Below are positions 1-7,643 of a DNA stretch of 64,000 nt, piece by piece. A program made the position numbers and the translations under genes. Numbering within the stretch: the stretch's first letter is position 1; each line of letters starts with the position of its first letter. Below the pieces are notes generated by a model. It saw only the letters and a list, made by a program, of their open reading frames with translations, had not been told where the DNA came from and made no database searches. Origin of the DNA: CAVYEM01 sp963767635 (GTDB lineage Bacteria; Vulcanimicrobiota; Vulcanimicrobiia; Vulcanimicrobiales; Vulcanimicrobiaceae); contig CAVYEM010000001.1 in the NCBI GenBank assembly GCA_963767635.1, forward strand, positions 62,001-126,000. The letters are read 5' to 3'.

Positions 1-47
1 CGTGTGTAATACCCCATGGGAATCCGCGCAATACGCGGATCGTTCTT

Positions 48-314
48 GTGAACCGATTCGAAGCTTTCGACGAAGCCGTCGTTCGCGCCGCCATTGCAAT
101 CGGCGTACGCGTTGCTCCACCCGTGCGGTACGTCGATTACGGTATGCGCGTCGATCTGGTTGCCGGGCGCGTCCATCTGCCAGCTCGCTACGACGCCGCC
201 GTGGCCATCGGGCACCTGAAAAGGTTCGGATTGAAGGCCGTTGATGCCGCGAGCTGGATCCTCGAGTGCCAGCGCGCCCAAGTAATGGTCGAAAGAGCGA
301 TTCTCCATGCATAG
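48..314 (+). CDS. hypothetical protein, 88 aa
   Basis: A short GTG-started reading frame with no family I recognise. The product is soluble and rich in alanine, arginine and valine, with no signal peptide, membrane segment or metal motif. No clear ribosome binding site precedes the start and nothing close by is co-directional, so coding status rests only on an open frame with plausible composition. Confidence 0.35.
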   Translation: MNRFEAFDEAVVRAAIAIGVRVAPPVRYVDYGMRVDLVAGRVHLPARYDAAVAIGHLKRFGLKAVDAASWILECQRAQVMVERAILHA

Positions 315-414
315 GATGACGAGATGCTCGATTTGACGCATAAGCGAGGATGTCACTCTTCGGCGGACCGGTGCAGAGTCCCGGGCACTCCGGACTGATG
401 CACGGCAGTACCCT

Positions 415-470
415 GTAGCGATCGCAAACGCAAAGTTTGCGTACGACAAGGGTCAAAACGCGGATCAAAA
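415..470 (+). repeat. relic of an integrative-element left end
   Basis: Bases 445-470 match the paired ACAAGGGTCA-type motif found at 16515-16540, 11884-11910 and 37743-37768. The sequence before it (GATCG-AAA-GCA pattern) aligns loosely with the sequence before the other left-end copies. I read it as a degraded left end of the same element family found at 11.8 and 16.4 kb. No attachment core is recognisable here. Confidence 0.4.
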
Positions 471-504
471 CGACGCCGCTGAGGTGCCTCGGAGAGTGAA
501 GAGA

Positions 505-936
505 TCAGGGGTGTAGCTTTCCGGCCGCAAGCATCGCGCAAGCTTTCTCGATCCGCCGCTCGCGTGTTTCGCGTTGTTTGGCAGAGTCTATCCAGCTAAT
601 GAAGTCCCTGCGCGCGATCGGCGTGAGCTTGCTCCACTGACTCTTCGCCATTGGGGTGGCCGCGACGGCTTTGTACAATTCCAATGGCACTATTGCATAA
701 CAGCACGGGCGTCGCTTTCCGGCCGCAAGCATCGCGCAGGCTCTCTCGATCCGGCGTCTACGTGTCTCCGGTTGTTTGGCTGAGTCTATCCAGCTAATGA
801 AGTCCCTGCGCGCGATCGGCGTGAGATCGCTCCACTGAACCTTCGCTATCGGCGCAGCCGCGAAGGCTTTGCGAAGGTCTGCTGGCGCTCTGGGCGCTGA
901 TTCTTTTCCAACCGGCTTAGGACTCGTTTTGTTCAT
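505..936 (-). CDS. YdeI/OmpD-associated-like protein, internally duplicated
   Basis: The protein contains two near-identical copies of the helical C-terminal motif of YdeI/OmpD-associated proteins. The core LTPIARRDFISWIDSAK occurs twice, each followed by an R/E-rich helix and an AGK-type end. The usual N-terminal DUF1905-like domain is missing, so only the repeat unit is present, in tandem. The start is the Met at 936; an upstream in-frame extension to 990 is less protein-like. The family is sometimes linked to bacteriocin protection, but no function is assigned here. The two copies are also nearly identical at DNA level, so the duplication looks recent, or it could be an assembly artefact. 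Confidence 0.5.
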   Translation of the reverse strand: MNKTSPKPVGKESAPRAPADLRKAFAAAPIAKVQWSDLTPIARRDFISWIDSAKQPETRRRRIERACAMLAAGKRRPCCYAIVPLELYKAVAATPMAKSQWSKLTPIARRDFISWIDSAKQRETRERRIEKACAMLAAGKLHP

Positions 937-990
937 ACATTGCTCGTAGGGCTTTATCGGTCTCACTGTTTGCGCAATCGTTCGGGTCAA

Positions 991-1674
991 TAATCGACCG
1001 ACTCCAGCATTTCTGCGGGCGGCGCATTGCCACAGCGGCTCGCTCGTTTATAACGCAACCGCCTAGCGCGATCTCACCACGCTCTGCCGCCTCAAACATT
1101 TCCAGCCCGGGCATCCCGTAGCGGATTGCCCTACGCGTTTCTCACTGACCTAGAAAATCCGCTTCAGACGCCAACCACGCGCCCCCTGACACCCTGCAGC
1201 GTGCCGATCCTCGCACGATCAAATGAAGCCGCCGTTGGACCCTATTCGGCCGACGTGCTGGTCGGTGCGAGAGGCACTGATGAACGCCTCCATTGAAAAT
1301 CAGTTCGGGAAGATCGATCATAGTACTTGGCCGAGCGGAAAACCGCGAACGAGACAACCGAAGGCGGCGTAACCGCCAAACTACGCTGAATCGAATTTAC
1401 ATCTCGCCAACGCGCGCCGCGAAGTAGAGACGTAAAGGCTCCGCGGGGCTTTTGATACCACCAGTGCCGCGATTCACGTGGTCAAACTTATCAGCGTTGG
1501 TCCGCTTCGGCCTCGTGCTGACGATCTTCATGCGTCTTCCTTCACGTGTAAGAGGGTTGGCGCCTACCGCCGGGAACGGCACCGCAAACCGTTCTGAGGA
1601 AGGCGCATGAGCAGTGCACGAGTGTCTCAGGCACGCGCCATGGTACGGCGGCGCGCGCGGGCAATTGCAGGCGG
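991..1674. other. stretch without a recognisable gene
   Basis: Short open frames exist on both strands (for example 917-1114 and 1142-1357, minus) but none has a family resemblance, a ribosome binding site or a convincing start. I see no tRNA, repeat or clear terminator. It lies between the YdeI-like gene and the purine cluster. Confidence 0.5.
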
Positions 1675-2184
1675 ATGACGATTGCCGAACTGAATGGCGC
1701 GGACGCAGAAACGTTCGTTGAAGCGGTAGGCTTTGCGTTCGAACACTCGCCGTGGATTGCGCGCGCGGCGCTGGCATCTCGTCCGTTCGCGGATGCCCGG
1801 GCATTACACGCGGCGATGTGCGATGTGGTCCGGCGCGCTTCGGTGCAGCAGCGCGTCGCGCTGATCGCCTCGCATCCACACCTTGCCGGCCGAGTCGCCC
1901 GCGAAGGCGGCCTGACCCCCGCGTCGGCCGGCGAACAAGCTTCGGCAGAATTGGACCGGCTCTCGCCGGACGAAGCCGCCCAATTCGAATCGCTCAATGC
2001 GGCGTACCTGCAGCGGTTCGGCTTTCCATTCGTGATCTGCGCGCGCGACCAGACGAAGGAGTCCATTTTGCGCGCGCTCGAGAAGCGCGCTCGCAACGAT
2101 AGCGAAACTGAATTCAGGACGGCAATTGCCGAGATTTGCGACATCGCGCGCCTGCGTTTGCTGGATGCGGTGGATGAACCATGA
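1675..2184 (+). CDS. uraD: OHCU decarboxylase
   Basis: 2-oxo-4-hydroxy-4-carboxy-5-ureidoimidazoline decarboxylase converts OHCU, the second unstable product of urate oxidation, to S-allantoin. The all-helical 169-residue protein has the usual family length. It shows the active-site HPHLAG segment near residue 63 and the conserved FGFPFVICAR region near residue 120, followed by the KESIL helix. It opens the plus-strand run uraD-puuD-uraH, and its stop overlaps the puuD start by four bases (ATGA). Together the three genes cover urate to allantoin. Confidence 0.93.
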   Translation: MTIAELNGADAETFVEAVGFAFEHSPWIARAALASRPFADARALHAAMCDVVRRASVQQRVALIASHPHLAGRVAREGGLTPASAGEQASAELDRLSPDEAAQFESLNAAYLQRFGFPFVICARDQTKESILRALEKRARNDSETEFRTAIAEICDIARLRLLDAVDEP

Positions 2185-3377
2185 ACGGCTACGCGCTGGA
2201 TTGGCTCAATCTGCTCGTGCGCTGGTTCCATTTTGTGGCAGGCATTTCGTGGATCGGCGCGTCGTTCTATTTCATTTGGCTCGACGACAACCTAACCGCG
2301 CCGGCAAAAGCGGCAGATACCGCACGCGGGGTGCTGGGCGACTTGTGGTCGGTCCACGGCGGCGGGTTTTACCACAATCAGAAGTATCTCACCGGACCGA
2401 AAGACGAGCCGCTTACGCATGCCCTCCACTGGTTCAAGTGGGAGGCCTACAGCACGTGGCTTTCGGGCATGGCAATGCTCGCGATCGTGTATTACGCAAA
2501 TGCCGGCACGTTCCTCATCGATACGAACGTTCTGCAGCTCACGCCGGCGCAGGGGATCGGGATCAGTCTTGCCGCGCTGCTCGCGGGTTGGCTGATCTAT
2601 GACGGCCTGTGCCGAGTGCTTGCCGCACGTCCGCTGCTCCTGGGAGGCATCATTTACGCGCTGCTGGTGCTCGCGGCATTCGGCCTGCAGCACGTGTTCA
2701 GCGGCCGCGCCGCGTACATTCAAATCGGCGCAATCATCGGAACGATCATGGTTGCAAACGTTTTCTTCGTCATCATTCCCGGGCAGAGCAAAATGCTGGC
2801 GCAAATCCGGGCGGGAAAAGAGCCGGATCTGCGCCTGGGACGCGCCGGCAAGATGCGGTCCGTGCACAACACGTATCTCACGCTCCCCGTGTTGTTCACG
2901 ATGATCAGCAACCACTACCCGATGACGTATGCAAACGGCAACGGCTGGTTGATTTTAGCCCTCCTCGGGGCCGCCGGCGTCGCGGTGCGGTATTTCTTCA
3001 TCCTGACCCATAAACAGCGGCTGGTCTTCGCATTGCCGGCCGCGGCGGCGGCCGTAATTGTAGTCGCAGCGCTGGCGGCAGTGCCGCGCCCGCAAACCGC
3101 AGCGGCGGCCGGGACTGTCCGCTTCCAAAGAGTGCGGCCGGTCATTGCACGGCGCTGCGCGGTTTGCCATTCTCCGCACCCGTCGGAATTCGGATTTGCA
3201 AGTGCACCGGCCGGCGTGCTGCTCGATACGCCGCAAAACATTCGCGCCAACGCACAGCGGATCGACGAACAAGCCGTGCAGACGCACGCAATGCCGCTCG
3301 GCAACGTTACGCATATAACGCCGCAAGAACGCGCGCTGCTCGGCGCGTGGATCCACCAAGGAGCGAAAACCGAATGA
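2181..3377 (+). CDS. puuD: urate hydroxylase PuuD with cytochrome c domain
   Basis: This is a membrane-bound urate oxidase that converts urate to 5-hydroxyisourate and passes electrons to the respiratory chain, unlike soluble uricases. The N-terminal 300 residues carry many hydrophobic segments and the family signature LLVRWFHFVAGISWIGASF near the start. Histidines typical of the family follow. The C-terminus is a c-type cytochrome domain with a CAVCH haem-binding motif near residue 330. Length (398 aa) fits the family. It overlaps uraD upstream and uraH downstream by four bases each, consistent with translational coupling. Confidence 0.93.
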   Translation: MNGYALDWLNLLVRWFHFVAGISWIGASFYFIWLDDNLTAPAKAADTARGVLGDLWSVHGGGFYHNQKYLTGPKDEPLTHALHWFKWEAYSTWLSGMAMLAIVYYANAGTFLIDTNVLQLTPAQGIGISLAALLAGWLIYDGLCRVLAARPLLLGGIIYALLVLAAFGLQHVFSGRAAYIQIGAIIGTIMVANVFFVIIPGQSKMLAQIRAGKEPDLRLGRAGKMRSVHNTYLTLPVLFTMISNHYPMTYANGNGWLILALLGAAGVAVRYFFILTHKQRLVFALPAAAAAVIVVAALAAVPRPQTAAAAGTVRFQRVRPVIARRCAVCHSPHPSEFGFASAPAGVLLDTPQNIRANAQRIDEQAVQTHAMPLGNVTHITPQERALLGAWIHQGAKTE

Positions 3378-3805
3378 CGCTTTCGACTCACGTGCTCGAT
3401 GTCGCGCGCGGCACGCCGGCCGGCGCTTTGGACGTCGCGCTCTACCGCTGCACCGGCGGCGTACGTGAAGAAATTGCGCGCAGCCGCACCAACGCCGATG
3501 GGCGCATCGCATCACCCCTCGGCGGCGACCTTGCGCCGGCAGATTACGAACTCGTTTTTGACGCGGGCGAATATTTCGCGCGTACGAAAACGCGGAGCTG
3601 GTACACGAAGATCCCCGTTTGCTTCACCGTGTCCGGTGAAGGTAATTATCATGTACCGCTCTTGCTCTCGCCTTTCGCTTACTCGACATACCGCGGCAGC
3701 TCAGCCGCATGGGCAAATTACGACTTCGAAGCTTTGAACGCCGCCCAGCCCCCTAAGCGCGAGATGTCTTCGAAGCCGCGTTGTTCGATGAGTTCGCGCG
3801 GATAA
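3374..3805 (+). CDS. uraH: 5-hydroxyisourate hydrolase
   Basis: This transthyretin-related hydrolase opens the ring of 5-hydroxyisourate to OHCU. Family marks are STHVLDVARGTPA at the N-terminus, the conserved R in TNADGR, YHVPLLLSP and the C-terminal YRGS. In known members YRGS is the last four residues and forms part of the active site. Here the frame continues about 31 residues past YRGS, into DNA antisense to the next gene's 3' end. This may be a real extension or an indel that removed the stop. The ATG overlaps the puuD stop (ATGA). Confidence 0.9.
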   Translation: MTLSTHVLDVARGTPAGALDVALYRCTGGVREEIARSRTNADGRIASPLGGDLAPADYELVFDAGEYFARTKTRSWYTKIPVCFTVSGEGNYHVPLLLSPFAYSTYRGSSAAWANYDFEALNAAQPPKREMSSKPRCSMSSRG

Positions 3806-4092
3806 ATCATCGCGTTCACCTTCGAGCCGTCATCGAGTTCGATCGGCGCCTCGTAGAGATCCGGCGGCTCCGTCGCGAGGAGATGCGCGTGCTGCTCCTC
3901 CGTGAACTCATAAAGCTCGCCCGCTATTGAAATGCCGCCGCTTTCGACTTCGTAAATCCCCGGATGGCTGTCGCGGACGGAGTGCAGGCGGTATTTGGGT
4001 GCCGTGCGCGCCTCTCTCAGAAACGCCGCATCGCCGAGGTTCTTGTGGTCGGGCTGCCCGCGCAGCGCCGATCCGCAGATGAAAAATCGCAT
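3718..4092 (-). CDS. AtzF C-terminal-like / gamma-glutamylcyclotransferase-fold protein
   Basis: The 124-residue protein starts with a cyclotransferase-fold segment (MRFFICGSALRG) and continues with YRLHSVRDSHPGIYEV, GELYEFTEEQ and the C-terminal GGWAAFKAS. These are typical of stand-alone homologues of the allophanate hydrolase (AtzF) C-terminal domain. Such proteins often sit in ureide and urea degradation clusters. The reaction here is unknown; a role late in allantoate/ureidoglycolate breakdown is inferred from context. It lies seven bases downstream of the allantoate amidohydrolase gene and converges with uraH, overlapping it by 88 bases. Confidence 0.75.
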   Translation of the reverse strand: MRFFICGSALRGQPDHKNLGDAAFLREARTAPKYRLHSVRDSHPGIYEVESGGISIAGELYEFTEEQHAHLLATEPPDLYEAPIELDDGSKVNAMIYPRELIEQRGFEDISRLGGWAAFKASKS

Positions 4093-4099
4093 GGCGCGC

Positions 4100-5332
4100 T
4101 CAGTTCTGGTTCAGCGCATCGTCAACCTCGACGATTGCCGCCGCCAGCGCTTCAACGCCCAGTTCCAAATCTGCCTCGGACGTGCACTCATCGCCCACGT
4201 GGCTGCGTCCGCCGATGCTCGGCACGAAAATCATTGCGGCGGGCGCGATCTGTGCCAAGCACATCGCATCGTGTCCGGCGCCGCTGAGAATATCGATGGC
4301 CGGTTCGTTCATTGCAGCGATGGCGCGGTGCACGGCCGCGCGCATGCGCTCGTCCATCGGCATCGGCGCCCGCGCCTCAAGCCGCTCCAACGTCACGCGA
4401 ACGCCGCGCTCAACTCTTACGGATTGCAGCGTGGCGCGCGCCGTTTTCTCAAGGGCCTCAACGCATTCTTCGTGCGGGGAGCGAACGTCCAGCGAGAACG
4501 TCACGCAGGCCGGTATAACGTTCGTGCCGCCCGGTTCGACGATAAAACGTCCAACCGTGGCAACGGCTTTACCGGCCTGCCGCGCAGCGAATTCGATTGC
4601 AAGAATAACTTGCGCGGCGGCGCCGAGCGGATCGGTGCGCAAATTCATGGGCACCGTTCCCGCATGGCCGCTATCGCCTTCGATCGCAACGCGGTACCGG
4701 CGCTGTCCGGCAATCGCCGTAACGATGCCTAGGTGCACGCCCTCGCGTTCGAGCACCGGCCCTTGCTCCACGTGTAATTCGAGAAACGCCGCAGTGCGCT
4801 GTTTCGTTCGCTGAGGAACGCCTTGAAGCAACCCGCCGGCGGTGTTGTTCAACGCCTCGCGAAGCGTGACGTCGTCTGCGTCCGGCAGCGCAAGCACGTC
4901 TTCCATGCGCCACAGTCCGGCGAATACGGAACTGCCCAAACACCCCAGCGGAAACCGGCTTCCCTCTTCGCCGGCCCACGCGACGGCTTCCACCGGATGC
5001 TGGAGCGTAACTGCGCGCGCATCGAGCAATTGCAGCGCGCAGATCGCTCCGGCAACGCCGTACGCGCCGTCGTACGCGCCGCCCGTCGGGACAGTGTCCA
5101 GATGCGAGCCGACCAGGATCGCATCCGCGTGCGGGCGCGCCCCCGGCCGCCGCGCAAAAAGATTGCCCACCGCATCTTGCGCCGGCGCGTAGCCCCCATC
5201 GCGTGCCCACGAGGCGAACAGTTCGCGTGCGCGCCGTTCGGCAGGCGTCGCAAGAGCGCGATCGATGCCGCGTTCGTGCTTTCCGATGTCTGCAAGCTGC
5301 TCAAGCCGTGCGACGACGGACGTTGCGCTCAC
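4100..5332 (-). CDS. allC: allantoate amidohydrolase (M20 family)
   Basis: This zinc- or manganese-dependent amidohydrolase of the AllC/HyuC group probably releases ammonia and ureidoglycine/ureidoglycolate from allantoate. Metal-ligand motifs are visible: GSHLDTVPTGGAYDG, the GEEGSRF acidic pair and ELHVEQGP. The dimerisation-domain GDSGHAG and the C-terminal SGAGHDA plus GGRSHVGDE, which bind the second metal and the substrate, are also present. I chose the GTG at 5332 because it overlaps the puuE stop as GTGA; a longer frame would lie inside puuE. The carbamoylase HyuC is the alternative, but the surrounding urate genes favour allantoate. Confidence 0.85.
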   Translation of the reverse strand: MSATSVVARLEQLADIGKHERGIDRALATPAERRARELFASWARDGGYAPAQDAVGNLFARRPGARPHADAILVGSHLDTVPTGGAYDGAYGVAGAICALQLLDARAVTLQHPVEAVAWAGEEGSRFPLGCLGSSVFAGLWRMEDVLALPDADDVTLREALNNTAGGLLQGVPQRTKQRTAAFLELHVEQGPVLEREGVHLGIVTAIAGQRRYRVAIEGDSGHAGTVPMNLRTDPLGAAAQVILAIEFAARQAGKAVATVGRFIVEPGGTNVIPACVTFSLDVRSPHEECVEALEKTARATLQSVRVERGVRVTLERLEARAPMPMDERMRAAVHRAIAAMNEPAIDILSGAGHDAMCLAQIAPAAMIFVPSIGGRSHVGDECTSEADLELGVEALAAAIVEVDDALNQN

Positions 5333-6246
5333 TGCGGCGGGTGGTTTGCGATCCAATGGCGCGCGATATCGACGCGGCGGCAAATCCACACGTCGTCATG
5401 CGCCATTACGTGATCCAAAAACCGCTCGAGCGCGGCAAAGCGCCCCGGATGTCCCGCGAGACGCGTGTGCAAGCCGACCGACATCATCTTCGGTTGCGTT
5501 TTACCTTCGCGGTACAGCACGTCGAACGCATCGCGCATGTATTCGAAATACCCCGACGGCGCAGAAAATCCGGGGGCCACGGAAAACTTCATGTCGTTCA
5601 CGTCGAGCGTATACGGGACGATCAAGTGTTTCTTGCCGTCTACGTCCACCCAATACGGCAGGTCGTCGTTGTACGCATCGGAATCGTAGAGAAATCCGCC
5701 CTCCTCCACGACGAGGCGGCGCGTGTTTTCGCTCGGCGCATACCGGCAGTACCATCCGTACGGACGTTCGCCGATCGTTTTCTCGATCGAAGCGATGGCG
5801 CGGCGCATCTCCTCGCGCTCTTGATCCGCCGGCATATTCGCAAAGCTTACCCAACGCCATCCGTGCGAGCACACTTCGTGTTTCGCCTCGCGGATCGCCG
5901 CTGCGGCCGCCGGATTGCGCTCGAGCGCGAGCGCGGCGCCGAAGACCGTGATGCTGACGTTACGCTCGGCAAAAAGCCGCATCAGCCGCCAGAAACCTGC
6001 CCGGCTGCCGTACTCGTACACCGACTCGACGATGAGATCACGCTTACCGGGACCCAGCGTCGCGCCCGGCACCTCCGTCAAATACATTTCAGAGACGCCG
6101 TCGCCGTCGGGAATCGAATACTCCGCTCCCTCTTCGTAGTTCATGACGATCTGCAGCCCAATCCGCGCGCCGCCGGGCCATTTCGGATCGGGCGGCTTGC
6201 CGCCATATCCAACGAAGTCGCGCTCTTGCGCGCCCGTATCGCTCAT
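5329..6246 (-). CDS. puuE: allantoinase PuuE (polysaccharide deacetylase fold)
   Basis: This NodB/polysaccharide-deacetylase-type allantoinase hydrolyses allantoin to allantoate and is unrelated to the AllB amidohydrolases. The family opening DFVGYGGKPPDPKWPGGA and MNYEEGAEYSIPDGD are present, as are the SHGWRWVS histidine region and the DSDAYNDDLPYW motif. The Met at 6246 is preferred over an upstream in-frame Met at 6270. It is the first gene of the minus-strand run puuE-allC-AtzF-like and diverges from the 8-oxoguanine deaminase gene across about 44 bases, so both promoters must lie in that gap or overlap the coding ends. Confidence 0.9.
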   Translation of the reverse strand: MSDTGAQERDFVGYGGKPPDPKWPGGARIGLQIVMNYEEGAEYSIPDGDGVSEMYLTEVPGATLGPGKRDLIVESVYEYGSRAGFWRLMRLFAERNVSITVFGAALALERNPAAAAAIREAKHEVCSHGWRWVSFANMPADQEREEMRRAIASIEKTIGERPYGWYCRYAPSENTRRLVVEEGGFLYDSDAYNDDLPYWVDVDGKKHLIVPYTLDVNDMKFSVAPGFSAPSGYFEYMRDAFDVLYREGKTQPKMMSVGLHTRLAGHPGRFAALERFLDHVMAHDDVWICRRVDIARHWIANHPPQ

Positions 6247-6290
6247 TATGCGCGAGGTTAGACGCGGCACGAAACCGTACCCGCTTTGAA

Positions 6291-7643
6291 ATGGAAACGC
6301 TGCTGCTGCGTAATGCCGTGCTCGTCGCCACGTTTGATGACGAACGCCGCGAGATCGCGGACGGATGGATCGCCATACGTGGGCGCGCGATCGAAGGCGT
6401 CGGGACGCCGCAGGAAGCGCCGCCGCAAACAGATGCGCAAATAGACTGCAGCGGCATGGTACTCATGCCGGGCCTCGTGAACGCACACCATCACTTCTAT
6501 CAAACGCTGACGCGCTGCGTCCCCGGCGTGCAGAATGCGACGCTTTTCGAGTGGCTGGTGCGGCTCTATCCCGTTTGGGCCAAACTCACGCCCGAAGCAA
6601 TGTACGTTTCCACGGTGACGGCGATTGCGGAATTGCTGCTTTCGGGCTGCACGACGGCTTTCGACCACACGTACATTTGGCCCAACGGCTCACGTGTCGA
6701 CGACCAAATCGAGGCGGCGCGCGAAATGGGAATCCGCTTTCATGCCTCGCGCGGTTCCATGTCGCTGGGGCAATCGCGCGGCGGGCTGCCGCCCGAGAGC
6801 GTTGTGGAAGACGAAATGGCGATTCTCCATGACTCGCAGCGCGTCATCGACGCTTACCACGATCGCGATCGCTTCTCGATGACCCGCGTTGTCCTCGCGC
6901 CGTGCTCGCCGTTTTCAGTGTCTGCCGAGCTTATGCGCGAAACCGTCCGGCTCGCGAGGCAAAACGCCGTGCACGTTCACACGCATCTTGCCGAAACGCT
7001 CGACGAGCAGCGGTATTGCCTGGAGAAGTTCGGCGTTCGTCCGGTGGAGTTGGCCGAGCAGTTGGAATGGACCGGAGGCGACGTGTGGCACGCGCATTTA
7101 GTGCATGTCTCCGATGCGGAATGCGCGCGGCTGGGTGCATCGCGCACCGGCGCAGCGCATTGTGCAACGTCCAACGTGCGCCTCGGTGCGGGCATTGCGC
7201 CGCTTCGCAAACTGCTCGGCGCCGGCGTTCGCGTAGGGCTCGGCGTGGACGGATCGGCTTCGAACGATTCCTCGCATTTGCTCGACGAGGCGCGGCACGC
7301 CATGCTGCTGCAGCGTGCGGGCGGCGATCCGGCGGCATTTTCGGCTCGCGAAGCGCTGTATTCAGCAACGCGCGGCGGCGCAGAAGTCTTGGGGCGCGAC
7401 GATGTGGGCTACCTTGCGGCGGGCATGGCCGCCGACATTATCGGATGGCGCACCGACACGCTTGCGCTTGCAGGGGCAGTGCACGATCCGTTAGCGGCTT
7501 TGGTGTTCTGCCGCCCGGAACGCGTGGATCTCTCGATCGTGAACGGTACGGTTCGCGTGCGGGACGGATCGATTACCGGGTTCGATACGGCATCGCATGT
7601 GCGTCGGCACAATGCGATTGCGCGGACGCTTCTATCGCCTTGA
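6291..7643 (+). CDS. 8-oxoguanine deaminase (TrzA/AtzB amidohydrolase family)
   Basis: A metal-dependent deaminase of the guanine-deaminase-like amidohydrolase superfamily. It shows the NAHHHFYQTLTR HxH motif near residue 66, HTHLAET, a later histidine in the VWHAHLVHV strand and the DGSASNDSSHLLDE aspartate motif. These fit 8-oxoguanine deaminase, which yields urate from 8-oxoguanine and so feeds the cluster directly. S-adenosylhomocysteine or guanine deamination is the main alternative. The 3' end overlaps the convergent xanthine dehydrogenase gene by about 70 bases. Confidence 0.85.
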   Translation: METLLLRNAVLVATFDDERREIADGWIAIRGRAIEGVGTPQEAPPQTDAQIDCSGMVLMPGLVNAHHHFYQTLTRCVPGVQNATLFEWLVRLYPVWAKLTPEAMYVSTVTAIAELLLSGCTTAFDHTYIWPNGSRVDDQIEAAREMGIRFHASRGSMSLGQSRGGLPPESVVEDEMAILHDSQRVIDAYHDRDRFSMTRVVLAPCSPFSVSAELMRETVRLARQNAVHVHTHLAETLDEQRYCLEKFGVRPVELAEQLEWTGGDVWHAHLVHVSDAECARLGASRTGAAHCATSNVRLGAGIAPLRKLLGAGVRVGLGVDGSASNDSSHLLDEARHAMLLQRAGGDPAAFSAREALYSATRGGAEVLGRDDVGYLAAGMAADIIGWRTDTLALAGAVHDPLAALVFCRPERVDLSIVNGTVRVRDGSITGFDTASHVRRHNAIARTLLSP

